Below are positions 38,755 through 47,937 of a DNA stretch of 64,000 bases, in pieces. The position numbers and the translations under genes were made by a program. The notes beneath the pieces are model-generated. The model saw only the letters and a list, made by a program, of their open reading frames with translations. It was not told the DNA's origin and did no database searches. Numbering within the stretch: position 1 is the stretch's first letter; each line of letters begins with the position of its first letter. Location of the stretch: the NCBI GenBank assembly GCA_950097265.1, contig CATNDJ010000003.1, positions 55,821-119,820 on the forward strand. The letters run 5' to 3'. Source of the DNA: an uncultured Oscillibacter sp. (lineage in GTDB: Bacteria > Bacillota > Clostridia > Oscillospirales > Oscillospiraceae).

Positions 38755-39639
38755 TCACTCCAGCTTCCGCACGAAGTTTCCGAAGACCCGGACCCGCTCC
38801 TGCACGGTGACGAAGGCGTGGTCGTCCCGCTCGTGAACCGCGTGGAGCAGCTCTTCGATCTCAAACTTGGACAGGCACACCACCAGCACGTGGAGCCCCT
38901 TGCCGCTGTAAGCGCCGACGCCCTCCCAGTAGGTGACGCTGCGGCCCAGCTTCTCGATGATGAAGCGTCCCAGCTCCTTCTCGTCCTCCTTGGTGAAGAT
39001 CATGGCCTGGACGTTCACGTTTTGCTGGTGCATCCGGTCCAGCACCATGGCGGAGAAGAAATTGTAGATGACGGAGTAAATGGCCACCTCCGGGATGAAC
39101 AGCACCAGGCAGGCGGCGTAGAGGAAGAAATTGAAGGTCAGGGAGAACTTGCCCACGGTGAAGCGGCTGCCCCGCTTGCTCAGGCACAATCCCACGATGT
39201 CCAGCCCGCCGCCGCTGCCGCCGCAGGTCAGCACGATGCCGCTGGCGGTGCCCACGATGATGCCCCCCAGCAGGCAGGAGGTCAGGTAGTCGTCCACAAT
39301 GGGAACCGACGGCGAGGGGATGATACTATAGAAAAAGGAGAAGGACACCGTACAGGCAATGGTCTTAAAGGTCATCCTGGGCCCCAGGGTCTTCCAGCCC
39401 AGGAGCAGGATGGGGATGTTGCTGAGGAAGTAGAGAACGCCGGCGATGTCCGCTTCCAGACCCAGGGTGTTGTGAAGCAGGGTGCGGATGAGCTGGCACA
39501 GGCCCATCAGGCCGCCGGAATAGAGCCCCAGCGGCACGATGAACAGGCGGAGGGCCAGGGCCACCACGCCCTCCCCCAGCATGGCGGCCAGAAGCCGCAG
39601 CCAGCGGTTGTGCAGGGAATTATACATCATGTCCTTCAT
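38755..39639 (-). CDS. YitT family membrane protein (DUF2179 C-terminus)
   Basis: GEGVVALALRLFIVPLGLYSGGLMGLCQL...GGIIVGTASGIVLTCGGSGGGLDIVGL. Confidence 0.9.
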   Translation of the reverse strand: MKDMMYNSLHNRWLRLLAAMLGEGVVALALRLFIVPLGLYSGGLMGLCQLIRTLLHNTLGLEADIAGVLYFLSNIPILLLGWKTLGPRMTFKTIACTVSFSFFYSIIPSPSVPIVDDYLTSCLLGGIIVGTASGIVLTCGGSGGGLDIVGLCLSKRGSRFTVGKFSLTFNFFLYAACLVLFIPEVAIYSVIYNFFSAMVLDRMHQQNVNVQAMIFTKEDEKELGRFIIEKLGRSVTYWEGVGAYSGKGLHVLVVCLSKFEIEELLHAVHERDDHAFVTVQERVRVFGNFVRKLE

Positions 39640-39832
39640 GTCGTTCCTCCCGGTCCGGCGCTGCCGCCGCTCCATCCGCGGGCCCCGGCCCTCTGGAAGG
39701 TTCGGGGCTTTCTTTGTTCTCTTCGTTGAACGCTGGCTATGATTATAGCCGCTTCCAGGGAAAACCGCAAGAGAAAACTCAGGACAGAATTGCCGAATTA
39801 CAGGGGAAATCCTGTATCTTCCCGTCAAAAGT

Positions 39833-40141
39833 CTACAAAGCGTACCGGAGGCAGCGGTAGAGCCGGTCCCGGGCCCGGCGGAGGGTCCGGGAGACGGTGG
39901 AGCGGTTCACCCCCAGCTCCCCGGCAATCTGGGGGATGTTCATCCCCTGGTCGTAATAAAGCTCCAGAAGCTGGCGCTGCCGGGGCGTCAGCTCCTGCTC
40001 CCGGGCCCGGCGGAGATTCCGGCGCAGGCGCTCCAGGCGCTCTGAGTTGTCGGCGGCGTGCTCCCGGGTCCAGACCGTCATGTCGCCGATCCATTCGCTG
40101 GCCCTGGTGTCAAAGGATCCCTCATAGCGTGTATTTTTCAT
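39833..40141 (-). CDS. Sigma-70 region 4-like small DNA-binding protein
   Basis: ELTPRQRQLLELYYDQGMNIPQIAGELGVNRSTVSRTLRRARDRLYRCLRYAL. Confidence 0.85.
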   Translation of the reverse strand: MKNTRYEGSFDTRASEWIGDMTVWTREHAADNSERLERLRRNLRRAREQELTPRQRQLLELYYDQGMNIPQIAGELGVNRSTVSRTLRRARDRLYRCLRYAL

Positions 40142-40355
40142 GTTTGTGATAGCTCCTGTCGTAATAATGGGCGGTCAGAACCGCCAGTTCCCGGGCCTCC
40201 CGCCAGAGGGGGGTCAGCTCGTCGATGCGCCGGCGGAGGCGGAAGGCCGCCTCCGGGTCCGCCTGGGCCCGCTCCAGACCCCGCAGCTCCACGATGCGCC
40301 CGTGGATGGCGGCGGCGCTGCGGCGGTAAGAGGCCGACATCTCCAAAAGAGTCAT
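40122..40355 (-). CDS. Hypothetical small protein, overlaps neighbours
   Basis: MTLLEMSASYRRSAAAIHGRIVELRGLERAQADPEAAFRLRRRIDELTPLWREARELAVLTAHYYDRSY. Confidence 0.7.
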   Translation of the reverse strand: MTLLEMSASYRRSAAAIHGRIVELRGLERAQADPEAAFRLRRRIDELTPLWREARELAVLTAHYYDRSYHKHEKYTL

Positions 40356-40540
40356 GGCCGGGCCTCCCTTCCCCGGACCTCCCGGCAGGGGGCCAGCTCC
40401 CGCCGGGCCAGGTCCGGAAAGCACATCCCGCAGGAAAGATGGCCGTTGCAGGCCCAGTACTCCTCGCCCCGGAGAATCTCCCGGCCGCACAGGGTGCACC
40501 GGAGGGCCGCCCGGGCGGGGCGGCGTCTTGTGTGGATCAT
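40352..40540 (-). CDS. Small zinc-ribbon-like protein
   Basis: LRCTLCGREILRGEEYWACNGHLSCGMCFPDLARREL (CxxC...CxxxxxxCxxC). Confidence 0.65.
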   Translation of the reverse strand: MIHTRRRPARAALRCTLCGREILRGEEYWACNGHLSCGMCFPDLARRELAPCREVRGREARP

Positions 40541-40635
40541 CCAAATCCTCTCCTTTGAAAAAAGCGTAAAAATAGGGAAAATTTTTGTTGACAAACGGAA
40601 AGCCGTCTGCTAGAATAAGCAATGCTGTTGGAACT

Positions 40636-40711
40636 GCTGGTGTAGCTCAGTTGGTAGAGCAGCTGATTTGTAATCAGCAGGCCGGGGGTTCGAGTCCGTC
40701 CACCAGCTCCA
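40636..40711 (+). tRNA. tRNA-Thr (TGT anticodon)
   Basis: GCTGGTG/CACCAGC acceptor, TAGCTCAGTTGGTAGAGCA D-arm, loop TTTGTAA, GGTTCGAGTCC, CCA encoded. Confidence 0.95.
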
Positions 40712-40738
40712 CCTTCTTTCCAACGCGCAATTGAATAT

Positions 40739-40823
40739 GGGGGAATTCCAGAGCGGTCAAATGGGGCAGACTGTAAATCTGTTGTCACTGACTTCGGTGG
40801 TTCGAATCCACCTTCCCCCACCA
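40739..40823 (+). tRNA. tRNA-Tyr (GTA anticodon)
   Basis: GGGGGAA/TTCCCCC acceptor, CTGTAAAT anticodon loop, long variable arm, GGTTCGAATCC, CCA encoded. Confidence 0.95.
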
Positions 40824-40835
40824 GCTCGGGAAAAG

Positions 40836-40871
40836 CCCTGAGGCGATGAAAAAAGCCTCAGGGCTTTTTTC
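40836..40871 (+). terminator. Terminator after tRNA pair
   Basis: AAAAGCCCTGAGGC...GCCTCAGGGCTTTTTT. Confidence 0.85.
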
Positions 40872-41035
40872 ATGCGCCGGACGGGCTTTTCCCGAGCTTT
40901 CACCTGCGAACCGCGTTGCTGGGTTCGCAGGTGATTCTTTTTTACGGGGGACGAAGGACGGGAAACGGGGGACGCGCCGCGGCGCTGCGCTGGCGGCGGG
41001 GGAGCGGGGACAGGGTGGAAAAGCGGGAGTGGAAA

Positions 41036-41150
41036 TTACAAGAAACTTGGCGGTAATTACAAACTAGCACATATGTTCTAGATTGTCAAGAGGGAATTTA
41101 CAAGAAACTTGTAAAAATAGATTGACAGAACTTTGACAGGCTGGTAAGAT
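41036..41150 (+). promoter_or_regulatory. Promoter with operator-like repeats
   Basis: TTACAAGAAACTTG (41036), GCACATATGTTC (41067), TTTACAAG-AAA-CTTGTAAA (41097-41115), then TTGACA-17-TAAGAT (41122-41150). Confidence 0.7.
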
Positions 41151-41176
41151 GGGGAAAATGGAAGGAGGGTTCGGGG

Positions 41177-41926
41177 ATGTCGTTTGGCGAGAGGATGCGG
41201 GCCCGGCGGGGGGAATTGGATATGACCCGGGTGGAGCTGGCCGCTCTGCTGGGGGTCTCCCCCTCCGCGGTGGGGAATTATGAGACGGGGGTCAGCTTTC
41301 CCAAGGAGGAGATTATGCTGCGGCTGTTCGACTCCCTGGAGGTGGACCCCAACACCTTGTTTCAGGACAGCTTTCAGTTCAACAAGGGGGCCCTGGATCC
41401 CAGAGAGCAGCGGCTGCTGGAGGGCTACCGGGGGCTGTCCGCCCTGGGGCGGGAGACGGTGCGGACCATGGTGGAGGCGCTGTGCGCTTATCGGGACGAG
41501 GCGGAGGCGGGCCCCGGGGCGGCGGAGCCCCGGATGATCCCGCTGTACCGGACCCCCGCCGCCGCCGGGTATGCCGCCCCGGCCTTCGGGGAGGATTACG
41601 ACCTCATCCCCGTCGCGGGGGACGTGCCCCCGGCGGCGGAGTTCGGCGTGCGGATCCAGGGGGACTCCATGGCCCCCTACATCGCCGACGGGTCCGTGGC
41701 CTACGTGAACCGGGACCCGCTGAAGGCCGGGGACGTGGGCGTCTTCTGCGTGGACGGGGACATCCTGTGCAAGCAGTATTACAAGGACCCGGCGGGAATC
41801 GTGTACCTCTTCTCCCTGAACCGGGCCCGGGCGGACGCGGACGTGGTGCTGCCCGCCTCCGGGGGGCGGACGCTGGCCTGCTTCGGGCGGGTCATCCTGC
41901 GCGCCTTCCCCCTGCCGGGCCGGTGA
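41177..41926 (+). CDS. XRE family regulator with S24/LexA-like peptidase domain
   Basis: LAALLGVSPSAVGNYETGVSFPKEEIM HTH; FGVRIQGDSMAPYIADGSVAYVNR...GDVGVFCVDGDILCKQYY S24 motif. Confidence 0.93.
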   Translation: MSFGERMRARRGELDMTRVELAALLGVSPSAVGNYETGVSFPKEEIMLRLFDSLEVDPNTLFQDSFQFNKGALDPREQRLLEGYRGLSALGRETVRTMVEALCAYRDEAEAGPGAAEPRMIPLYRTPAAAGYAAPAFGEDYDLIPVAGDVPPAAEFGVRIQGDSMAPYIADGSVAYVNRDPLKAGDVGVFCVDGDILCKQYYKDPAGIVYLFSLNRARADADVVLPASGGRTLACFGRVILRAFPLPGR

Positions 41927-42017
41927 GAATTTTGTGAAAAAATGTCTTTACTTCACGTAGCTCTTTTGGTAAACTATACGTTGCGTAATTTAGTATCAGC
42001 CAAAGGAGCGTCCGACT

Positions 42018-42704
42018 ATGAGTTCAGAGTTTTCCCGCACGTTGTCCCTGCTGCGGCAGGAAAAGGGCGTCAGCCAGCGCCTGGCCGCCGGGGAGCTGGG
42101 CATTTCCCAGGCCCTCCTCTCCCACTATGAGAACGGCATCCGGGAGCCGGGCCTTCGCTTCGTGGTCCGGGCCTGCGATTACTACGGCGTTTCCGCCGAC
42201 TTCATTCTGGGCCGCACCCTCTCCCGGGAGGGGAACATGCTGACGGAACAGGACATCCTGGACGCCGCCGAGCCGAAGAGCACCCTCCGGGGCAGCGTCC
42301 TGGCCACCCTCCAGAGCAAGCTCCTCTCCGGCGCGGTGGGAGTCCTCTTCGAGCTTCTGGGCAAGCTGGGGGACAAGGCCGTTATCAACGCCGCCGCCGC
42401 GTATCTGGGCAGCGCGGTCTACCAGCTCTACCGGCACCTGTACCGGGCCTCCGGGGCCAACGAGGGCTACTTCGCCCTGGACCCCAATACCTGCGTCCTG
42501 GGGCTGGCCGACGCGGACCGGAAGCTCTCCGAAGCCCGCTACGCCGCCGCCCTCCGGGACCTGAAGGCCAAAAAGGCCGAGTTCCCGGACCTGTCCTCCC
42601 CGGCCATCAACGCCGCCTACCCCGGGCGCTGCCAGAGCCTGACCCAGGTCCTCAGCACCACGGATTCCCGCCTGACCGCCCTTGCGAAGCAGCCTGAAAA
42701 ATGA
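42018..42704 (+). CDS. XRE family transcriptional regulator
   Basis: LSLLRQEKGVSQRLAAGELGISQALLSHYENGIREPGLRFVVRACDYYGVSADFILGR. Confidence 0.9.
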   Translation: MSSEFSRTLSLLRQEKGVSQRLAAGELGISQALLSHYENGIREPGLRFVVRACDYYGVSADFILGRTLSREGNMLTEQDILDAAEPKSTLRGSVLATLQSKLLSGAVGVLFELLGKLGDKAVINAAAAYLGSAVYQLYRHLYRASGANEGYFALDPNTCVLGLADADRKLSEARYAAALRDLKAKKAEFPDLSSPAINAAYPGRCQSLTQVLSTTDSRLTALAKQPEK

Positions 42705-44176
42705 GCTTTCAATCGTTTGGCTTCCTGGCCTTTCTTGTGATTACCGCCGCCGTCTGCCTGGGGCTTGCCCGGTGGGACCGCTCCATCGCGGCGGAGTGCC
42801 TGACCCTGGCCTGTTTGGTGTTCTATATCATCGGGGGCGGGTGGGCCGCGCTGCTGGTGCTGGTCCTGGGGCTGGCGGTGTCCGCCGCCGCCGTCCGGGT
42901 TCTCACCACGCCGGACTTCTGCATCCGGCCGGAGGGGGACGGCCCCACGGCTTACGCCTATCCACGGACGAACGTCCGCCGCCGCCGCTGCCTGCTTCTG
43001 GCGGCGGCTTGGCACGTGGGGGTCCTGGCGGCCTTCAAGTACACGGGCTTTTTCACCGGGGGGCGCTTCTCCCTGGGCTGGGCCCCCCTGGGCCTCAGCT
43101 TTTTCACCTTTCAGCAGCTGTGGCTTTTAAAGGAGTCCTACGCCGGCGGCTTCCGCCCGGAGCGGAGGGACCTGCGCCTCTACGCCTTCTTCTTCCCCAC
43201 CGTGGTCTCCGGGCCCATTCTGAAGCCCCAGGCGTTTTTCCCCCAGCTCCACGGGGAACGCTTTTTGAACCCGGACGGGCGGGACTATGCCGCCGCCTGT
43301 TACGCCATTGCCTCCGGCATGGCCAAGAAGGTGCTGCTGGCGGACAACCTGGGAACGGTGGTGGACAGCGGCTGGTCCCACCTGGACCAGCTCTCCGCCC
43401 CCGCCGCCTGGCTGGTGATTTTGGGCTATACGCTCCAGCTGTACTTTGACTTTTCCGGCTACTGCGACATTGCCGCCGGGGCGGCGCGGCTGCTGGGGAT
43501 CCGGCTGCCCGTCAACTTCGACTCTCCCTACCGGAGCCTCTCTGTGGGGGAGTTCTGGAAGCGGTGGCACATCACCCTGACCTCCTTCCTCCGGGAGTGC
43601 CTGTACTTCCCCCTGGGGGGGAGCAAACAGGGGACCGGGCGGACCTATCTGAACATTTTGGTTGTCTTCCTCGCCAGCGGCCTGTGGCACGGGGCGGGGT
43701 GGACCTTCCTGATTTGGGGCGGGCTCCACGGCCTGGGCCAGATCGTGGAGCGGGCCTGGGGCCCGGGCCGGGAGAGGCTGCCGAAGCTCCTCCGCTGGGC
43801 CGTGACCTTCGCCTTTGTCAACGCCGCCTGGGTCTTCTTCCGGGCCCCCGGGGTCTCCCAGGCGCTGACCCTGCTGAAAACCGCCGTCACCGCCGACTTC
43901 CGCCCCCCGGCGGACTGGCTGATGGCGGAGGTCTTCGCCAAGGAGGCGGAGGCGTTCGGCATAGTGTTTCCGGCCCTCCGGGCCTGGACGGCCCCGGCGC
44001 TGACCTATGGGCTCTTTGCCGCCGCCATGCTGGCGGCCCTGTGGCCCCGGAACGCCGCGGGGCAGATGGACGCTTTCAAGCCCACCGCCCGGCGGGCCGT
44101 GGCCCTGGCCGGGCTCTGCGCCTGGTCCGTGCTGTCCTTCACCGGGGTGACCACCTTCATCTATTCCAATTTCTGA
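42701..44176 (+). CDS. MBOAT family O-acyltransferase
   Basis: LQLYFDFSGYCDIAAGAARLLGIRLPVNFDSPYRSLSVGEFWKRWHITLTSFLRECLYFPLGGSK...FLASGLWHGAGWTFLIWGGLHGLGQ. Confidence 0.95.
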   Translation: MSFQSFGFLAFLVITAAVCLGLARWDRSIAAECLTLACLVFYIIGGGWAALLVLVLGLAVSAAAVRVLTTPDFCIRPEGDGPTAYAYPRTNVRRRRCLLLAAAWHVGVLAAFKYTGFFTGGRFSLGWAPLGLSFFTFQQLWLLKESYAGGFRPERRDLRLYAFFFPTVVSGPILKPQAFFPQLHGERFLNPDGRDYAAACYAIASGMAKKVLLADNLGTVVDSGWSHLDQLSAPAAWLVILGYTLQLYFDFSGYCDIAAGAARLLGIRLPVNFDSPYRSLSVGEFWKRWHITLTSFLRECLYFPLGGSKQGTGRTYLNILVVFLASGLWHGAGWTFLIWGGLHGLGQIVERAWGPGRERLPKLLRWAVTFAFVNAAWVFFRAPGVSQALTLLKTAVTADFRPPADWLMAEVFAKEAEAFGIVFPALRAWTAPALTYGLFAAAMLAALWPRNAAGQMDAFKPTARRAVALAGLCAWSVLSFTGVTTFIYSNF

Positions 44177-44185
44177 GGCCGATCA

Positions 44186-45286
44186 ATGAACAAGACTTAT
44201 GAGCGCTGGGCCCGCCGCTTCCTGGCGGCGCTGCTGGCGGCGCTGGCCCTGTGCGGCGGGCTTGTGTACGCCGTGGACCCCTGCCTGTACTACCGGATGC
44301 CGGAGAGCCGCCTTCCCGCTTTCTTCAACGAGCGCTACCAGGCGGCGGGCATGGCGAAGAACGTGGCGGCGGACACGGTCCTTTTGGGCACCTCCATGGC
44401 CGCCAACTACCGGGCGAGCTGGATTGAGGAGTTTTACCACGGTCCGGGGCTCCGGATTACCATTCCCGACGGGTACTTCTCCGAGTTCGGCCAGGTGGTG
44501 GACCTGCTCTTCCGGGAAAACCCGCCGGAGCGGGTGCTGTTCGCCCTGGACTTGAACACCCTGATTCGGGACGACCGGGGCGCAACGGACGCGATGCCGG
44601 ACTATCTTTACAACCGCAATCCCCTGGACGACGTGAAATACCTTCTGAACAAGGACTCCCTCTACTACAGCCTCTACGCCCTCCAGACCAGCCGCCAAGG
44701 GGGCGGGCAGACCCTGGACGAGGGCTTTACCTGGGACAGGACCTCCCTCTGGGGGAAGTACGAGACCCTGCGGACCTATGACCGGCCTCCGGTGTCGGAG
44801 GAACGGACGCCGGAAAACGCCTACCTGCAATTTACACAGGAAAACTTGGCGGTGATGGAGGACTGGTTCCAGGACCACCCGGAGACGAAGTTTGAGATTT
44901 TCCTGTCCCCTTACAGCATCCTCTCCTGGGACCGCTGCCTCCGCCGGGGGGACCTGGACGCCCGGCTTACGGCCCTGCGGACGGCGTGCCACACCCTGAA
45001 CCGCTGGCCCAACGTCCGGGTCCACGCGCCGCTCTTTGCCAAGGACATGGTGACGGAGCTGAACAACTACTGCGACTACATCCACCACTCCGGCGAGGCC
45101 GGGAAGTGGGTGCTGGGGAACGTGTGCGCCGAGAAGTTCCTCCTCCGGGAGGAGGACGTGGAGAAGACCCTGGCGGACTGGCGGGAGTTTGTGATACACT
45201 ATGACTACGACGCGCTGTGGGACGGCGAGTTCTGGGAGCGGTGGTACGAGGACCATGACCAGCCGCCGGACTGGTGCAAGAGCTGA
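44186..45286 (+). CDS. SGNH-like / DltD-like partner of the MBOAT acyltransferase
   Basis: N-terminal TM, LLGTSMAANYRASWIEEFY, ALDLNTLIRDD; follows the MBOAT gene. Confidence 0.65.
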   Translation: MNKTYERWARRFLAALLAALALCGGLVYAVDPCLYYRMPESRLPAFFNERYQAAGMAKNVAADTVLLGTSMAANYRASWIEEFYHGPGLRITIPDGYFSEFGQVVDLLFRENPPERVLFALDLNTLIRDDRGATDAMPDYLYNRNPLDDVKYLLNKDSLYYSLYALQTSRQGGGQTLDEGFTWDRTSLWGKYETLRTYDRPPVSEERTPENAYLQFTQENLAVMEDWFQDHPETKFEIFLSPYSILSWDRCLRRGDLDARLTALRTACHTLNRWPNVRVHAPLFAKDMVTELNNYCDYIHHSGEAGKWVLGNVCAEKFLLREEDVEKTLADWREFVIHYDYDALWDGEFWERWYEDHDQPPDWCKS

Positions 45287-45300
45287 AAAAGGAGGGCCCC

Positions 45301-45708
45301 ATGAAAAAAATCCTGCCCATTGTCCTGGCTTTCCTCATCGGCGCGGCCGCCGGAGCACTGTTTGTCATGCCGGGCTTTCATAAGAGGACGGACATCGATC
45401 TGCAAAAGTTTTCCGTCTCTGACGACGGGTCCATCGTCACGGTACAGACGTTTCCCGAGGGTTCCATGGGCTTCATCCGGGCCATGGAGGCCAAGCAGTT
45501 CGGCGATGAGATCCACTGCTCCTTTTACAGCTGCTTCGGCGGGCTGAACAGCAGCATTGGGTCAGAATACAGGTTTGACATTCAACCGGATGATTCCGCC
45601 GAACGGATATACTTCGACCGGGGGACAAGTCCCGACGTTCTAGTCCTGGAGCGGGACCCGGACACCGGCGTGTGGGCGGCGGTGTATCCCCATCTTCCGC
45701 AAGTATGA
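45301..45708 (+). CDS. Hypothetical exported protein
   Basis: N-terminal [31 protein letters not shown] upstream. Confidence 0.6.
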   Translation: MKKILPIVLAFLIGAAAGALFVMPGFHKRTDIDLQKFSVSDDGSIVTVQTFPEGSMGFIRAMEAKQFGDEIHCSFYSCFGGLNSSIGSEYRFDIQPDDSAERIYFDRGTSPDVLVLERDPDTGVWAAVYPHLPQV

Positions 45709-45742
45709 CACCATCAAGACTTCCCCAAGGAGGCTTTTTTCT

Positions 45743-47548
45743 ATGATAAACCAAGACCACATCCGCAACTTTTCCATCATCGCCCATATTGACCACGGCA
45801 AGTCCACCCTGGCGGACCGGCTTCTGGAGAAGTGCAACGCCGTCAGCCAGCGGGAGATGGAGAGCCAGCTCCTGGACAACATGGACTTAGAGCGGGAGCG
45901 GGGCATCACCATCAAGGCCCGGGCCGTGCGGCTGAACTACACCGCCGCCGACGGGGAGGACTACGCCCTGAACCTCATTGACACCCCGGGCCATGTGGAC
46001 TTCAACTATGAGGTGTCCCGGTCCCTGGCGGCCTGCGAGGGGGCGGTGCTGGTGGTGGACTCCACCCAAGGCGTGGAGGCCCAGACCCTGGCCAATACCT
46101 ACCTCGCCATGGAGCACGAGCTGGAAATCCTGCCGGTCTTCAACAAAATCGACCTCCCCGCCGCCAATCCGGCTCAGGCCAAGCAGGAGGTGGAGGACAT
46201 CATCGGCCTCCCGGCCCTGGACGCGCCGGAGATTTCCGCCAAACAGGGGGTCAACATCGACGCGGTGCTGGAGGACATTGTGAAAAACGTGCCGCCTCCC
46301 TCCGGAGACGAGAGCGCCCCCCTCAAGGCCCTGATTTTTGACAGCCAGTACGACAGCTACCGGGGAGTTATCGTCTACATGCGGCTTATGGAGGGCTCCC
46401 TTCGGGCGGGGCAGACGGTGAAAATGATGGCCTCCGGCGCCAGCTACCAGGTGGTGGAGTGCGGCCACCTGCTGCCGTTGGGGATGGAGCCCTGCGAGTG
46501 CCTCCGGGCGGGGGAGGTAGGCTACTTCACCGCCTCCATCAAAAACGTCCAGGACACCCGGGTGGGCGACACCGTCACCGACGCGGCAAACCCCGCCGCC
46601 GAGGCCCTCCCCGGCTACCGGCCCGTGCAGCCCATGGTCTACTGCGGCATCTACACCGAGGACGGGTCCAAATACCCGGACCTGCGGGACGCGCTGGAAA
46701 AGCTGCGGCTCAACGACGCGTCCCTGGCCTTTGAGCCCGAGTCCTCCGTGGCCCTGGGTTTCGGCTTCCGGTGCGGCTTTTTGGGCATGCTCCACATGGA
46801 GGTCATCCAGGAGCGGCTGGAGCGGGAGTTCGACCTGGACCTGGTGACCACCCTGCCCTCCGTCATCTACGACGTGTACAAGACCGACGGCAGCCTGGTC
46901 CGGGTGGACAATCCTCACAACTACCCGGACCCGGCCTCCATTGAGCGGGCGGAAGAGCCCTATGTAAAAGTGTCCATCATCTCCCCCAACGACTACGTTG
47001 GCAACATCATGCCCATGTGCCAGGAGCGCCGGGGGGAGTTCAAGGACATGCAGTACCTGGACACCCACCTGGTGGAGCTCCACTATCAGATGCCCCTTAA
47101 CGAGATCATCTACGACTTCTTCGACACGCTGAAAGCCAACACCAAGGGCTACGCCTCCCTGGACTACGAGCTCTCGGGCTACCGGCCCAGCGAGCTGGTG
47201 AAGGTGGACCTGCTGCTGAACGGGGACCAGGTGGACGCGCTGAGCTTTATCGCCCACAAGGACAAAGCCTACCCCCGGGCCCGGAAACTCTGCGAGAAAC
47301 TGAAGGAGAACATTCCCCGCCAGCTCTTCGAGGTGCCGGTACAGGCCGCCATCGGCGGGCGGGTCATCGCCCGGGAGACCGTCAAGGCCATGCGGAAGGA
47401 CGTGCTGGCCAAGTGCTACGGCGGCGACATCACCCGGAAGAAAAAGCTGCTGGAAAAGCAGAAGGAGGGAAAGAAGAAGATGCGCTCCCTGGGCTCCGTG
47501 CAGATTCCCACGGAGGCGTTTTTGGCGGTGCTCAAGCTGGATGAGTAG
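45743..47548 (+). CDS. lepA: Elongation factor 4 (LepA)
   Basis: [59 protein letters not shown]; LepA-type C-terminus. Confidence 0.97.
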   Translation: MINQDHIRNFSIIAHIDHGKSTLADRLLEKCNAVSQREMESQLLDNMDLERERGITIKARAVRLNYTAADGEDYALNLIDTPGHVDFNYEVSRSLAACEGAVLVVDSTQGVEAQTLANTYLAMEHELEILPVFNKIDLPAANPAQAKQEVEDIIGLPALDAPEISAKQGVNIDAVLEDIVKNVPPPSGDESAPLKALIFDSQYDSYRGVIVYMRLMEGSLRAGQTVKMMASGASYQVVECGHLLPLGMEPCECLRAGEVGYFTASIKNVQDTRVGDTVTDAANPAAEALPGYRPVQPMVYCGIYTEDGSKYPDLRDALEKLRLNDASLAFEPESSVALGFGFRCGFLGMLHMEVIQERLEREFDLDLVTTLPSVIYDVYKTDGSLVRVDNPHNYPDPASIERAEEPYVKVSIISPNDYVGNIMPMCQERRGEFKDMQYLDTHLVELHYQMPLNEIIYDFFDTLKANTKGYASLDYELSGYRPSELVKVDLLLNGDQVDALSFIAHKDKAYPRARKLCEKLKENIPRQLFEVPVQAAIGGRVIARETVKAMRKDVLAKCYGGDITRKKKLLEKQKEGKKKMRSLGSVQIPTEAFLAVLKLDE

Positions 47549-47628
47549 GGGAGGGGCTCTGTCCCCTCCCGCCCTTTCGGGGCCTCTCTTTTCCGACAGA
47601 CGGGCCGGGGCAGAGCCCGGCCCCTACA
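47546..47628. repeat. Copy of dispersed intergenic palindromic repeat
   Basis: GTAGGGGAGGGGCTCTGTCCCCTCC...CCGGGGCAGAGCCCGGCCCCTAC; related to 30404-30549. Confidence 0.6.
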
Positions 47629-47672
47629 AGATATCCCGAAATACGAAGGACCGCCTTTTGGCGGTCCTCCCC

Positions 47673-47852
47673 TTATCCGATGCTGATGGCGCTGACCGGG
47701 CACTCGTCCCGGGCGGACTGGGCGGCGTCCATCAGGTTGTCGGGGATCTCCCCGCCGTGGGCGAAGCCGTCGTCCCCCATGGTAAAGACCTCCGGGCAGT
47801 TCCCGGCGCACAGGCCGCAGCCGATGCAGTTTTCATTCACCGTCGCGTTCAT
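47673..47852 (-). CDS. 4Fe-4S ferredoxin
   Basis: MNATVNENCIGCGLCAGNCPEVFTMGDDGFAHG...ECPVSAISIG. Confidence 0.93.
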   Translation of the reverse strand: MNATVNENCIGCGLCAGNCPEVFTMGDDGFAHGGEIPDNLMDAAQSARDECPVSAISIG

Positions 47853-47937
47853 AAAACGTCTCTCCAATCAAAACAAAAAATCTGCCCCGTCCCAGGGGAA
47901 CGGGGCGGCAAGGCTAGTGTGCCTCATTTTTTGATTT

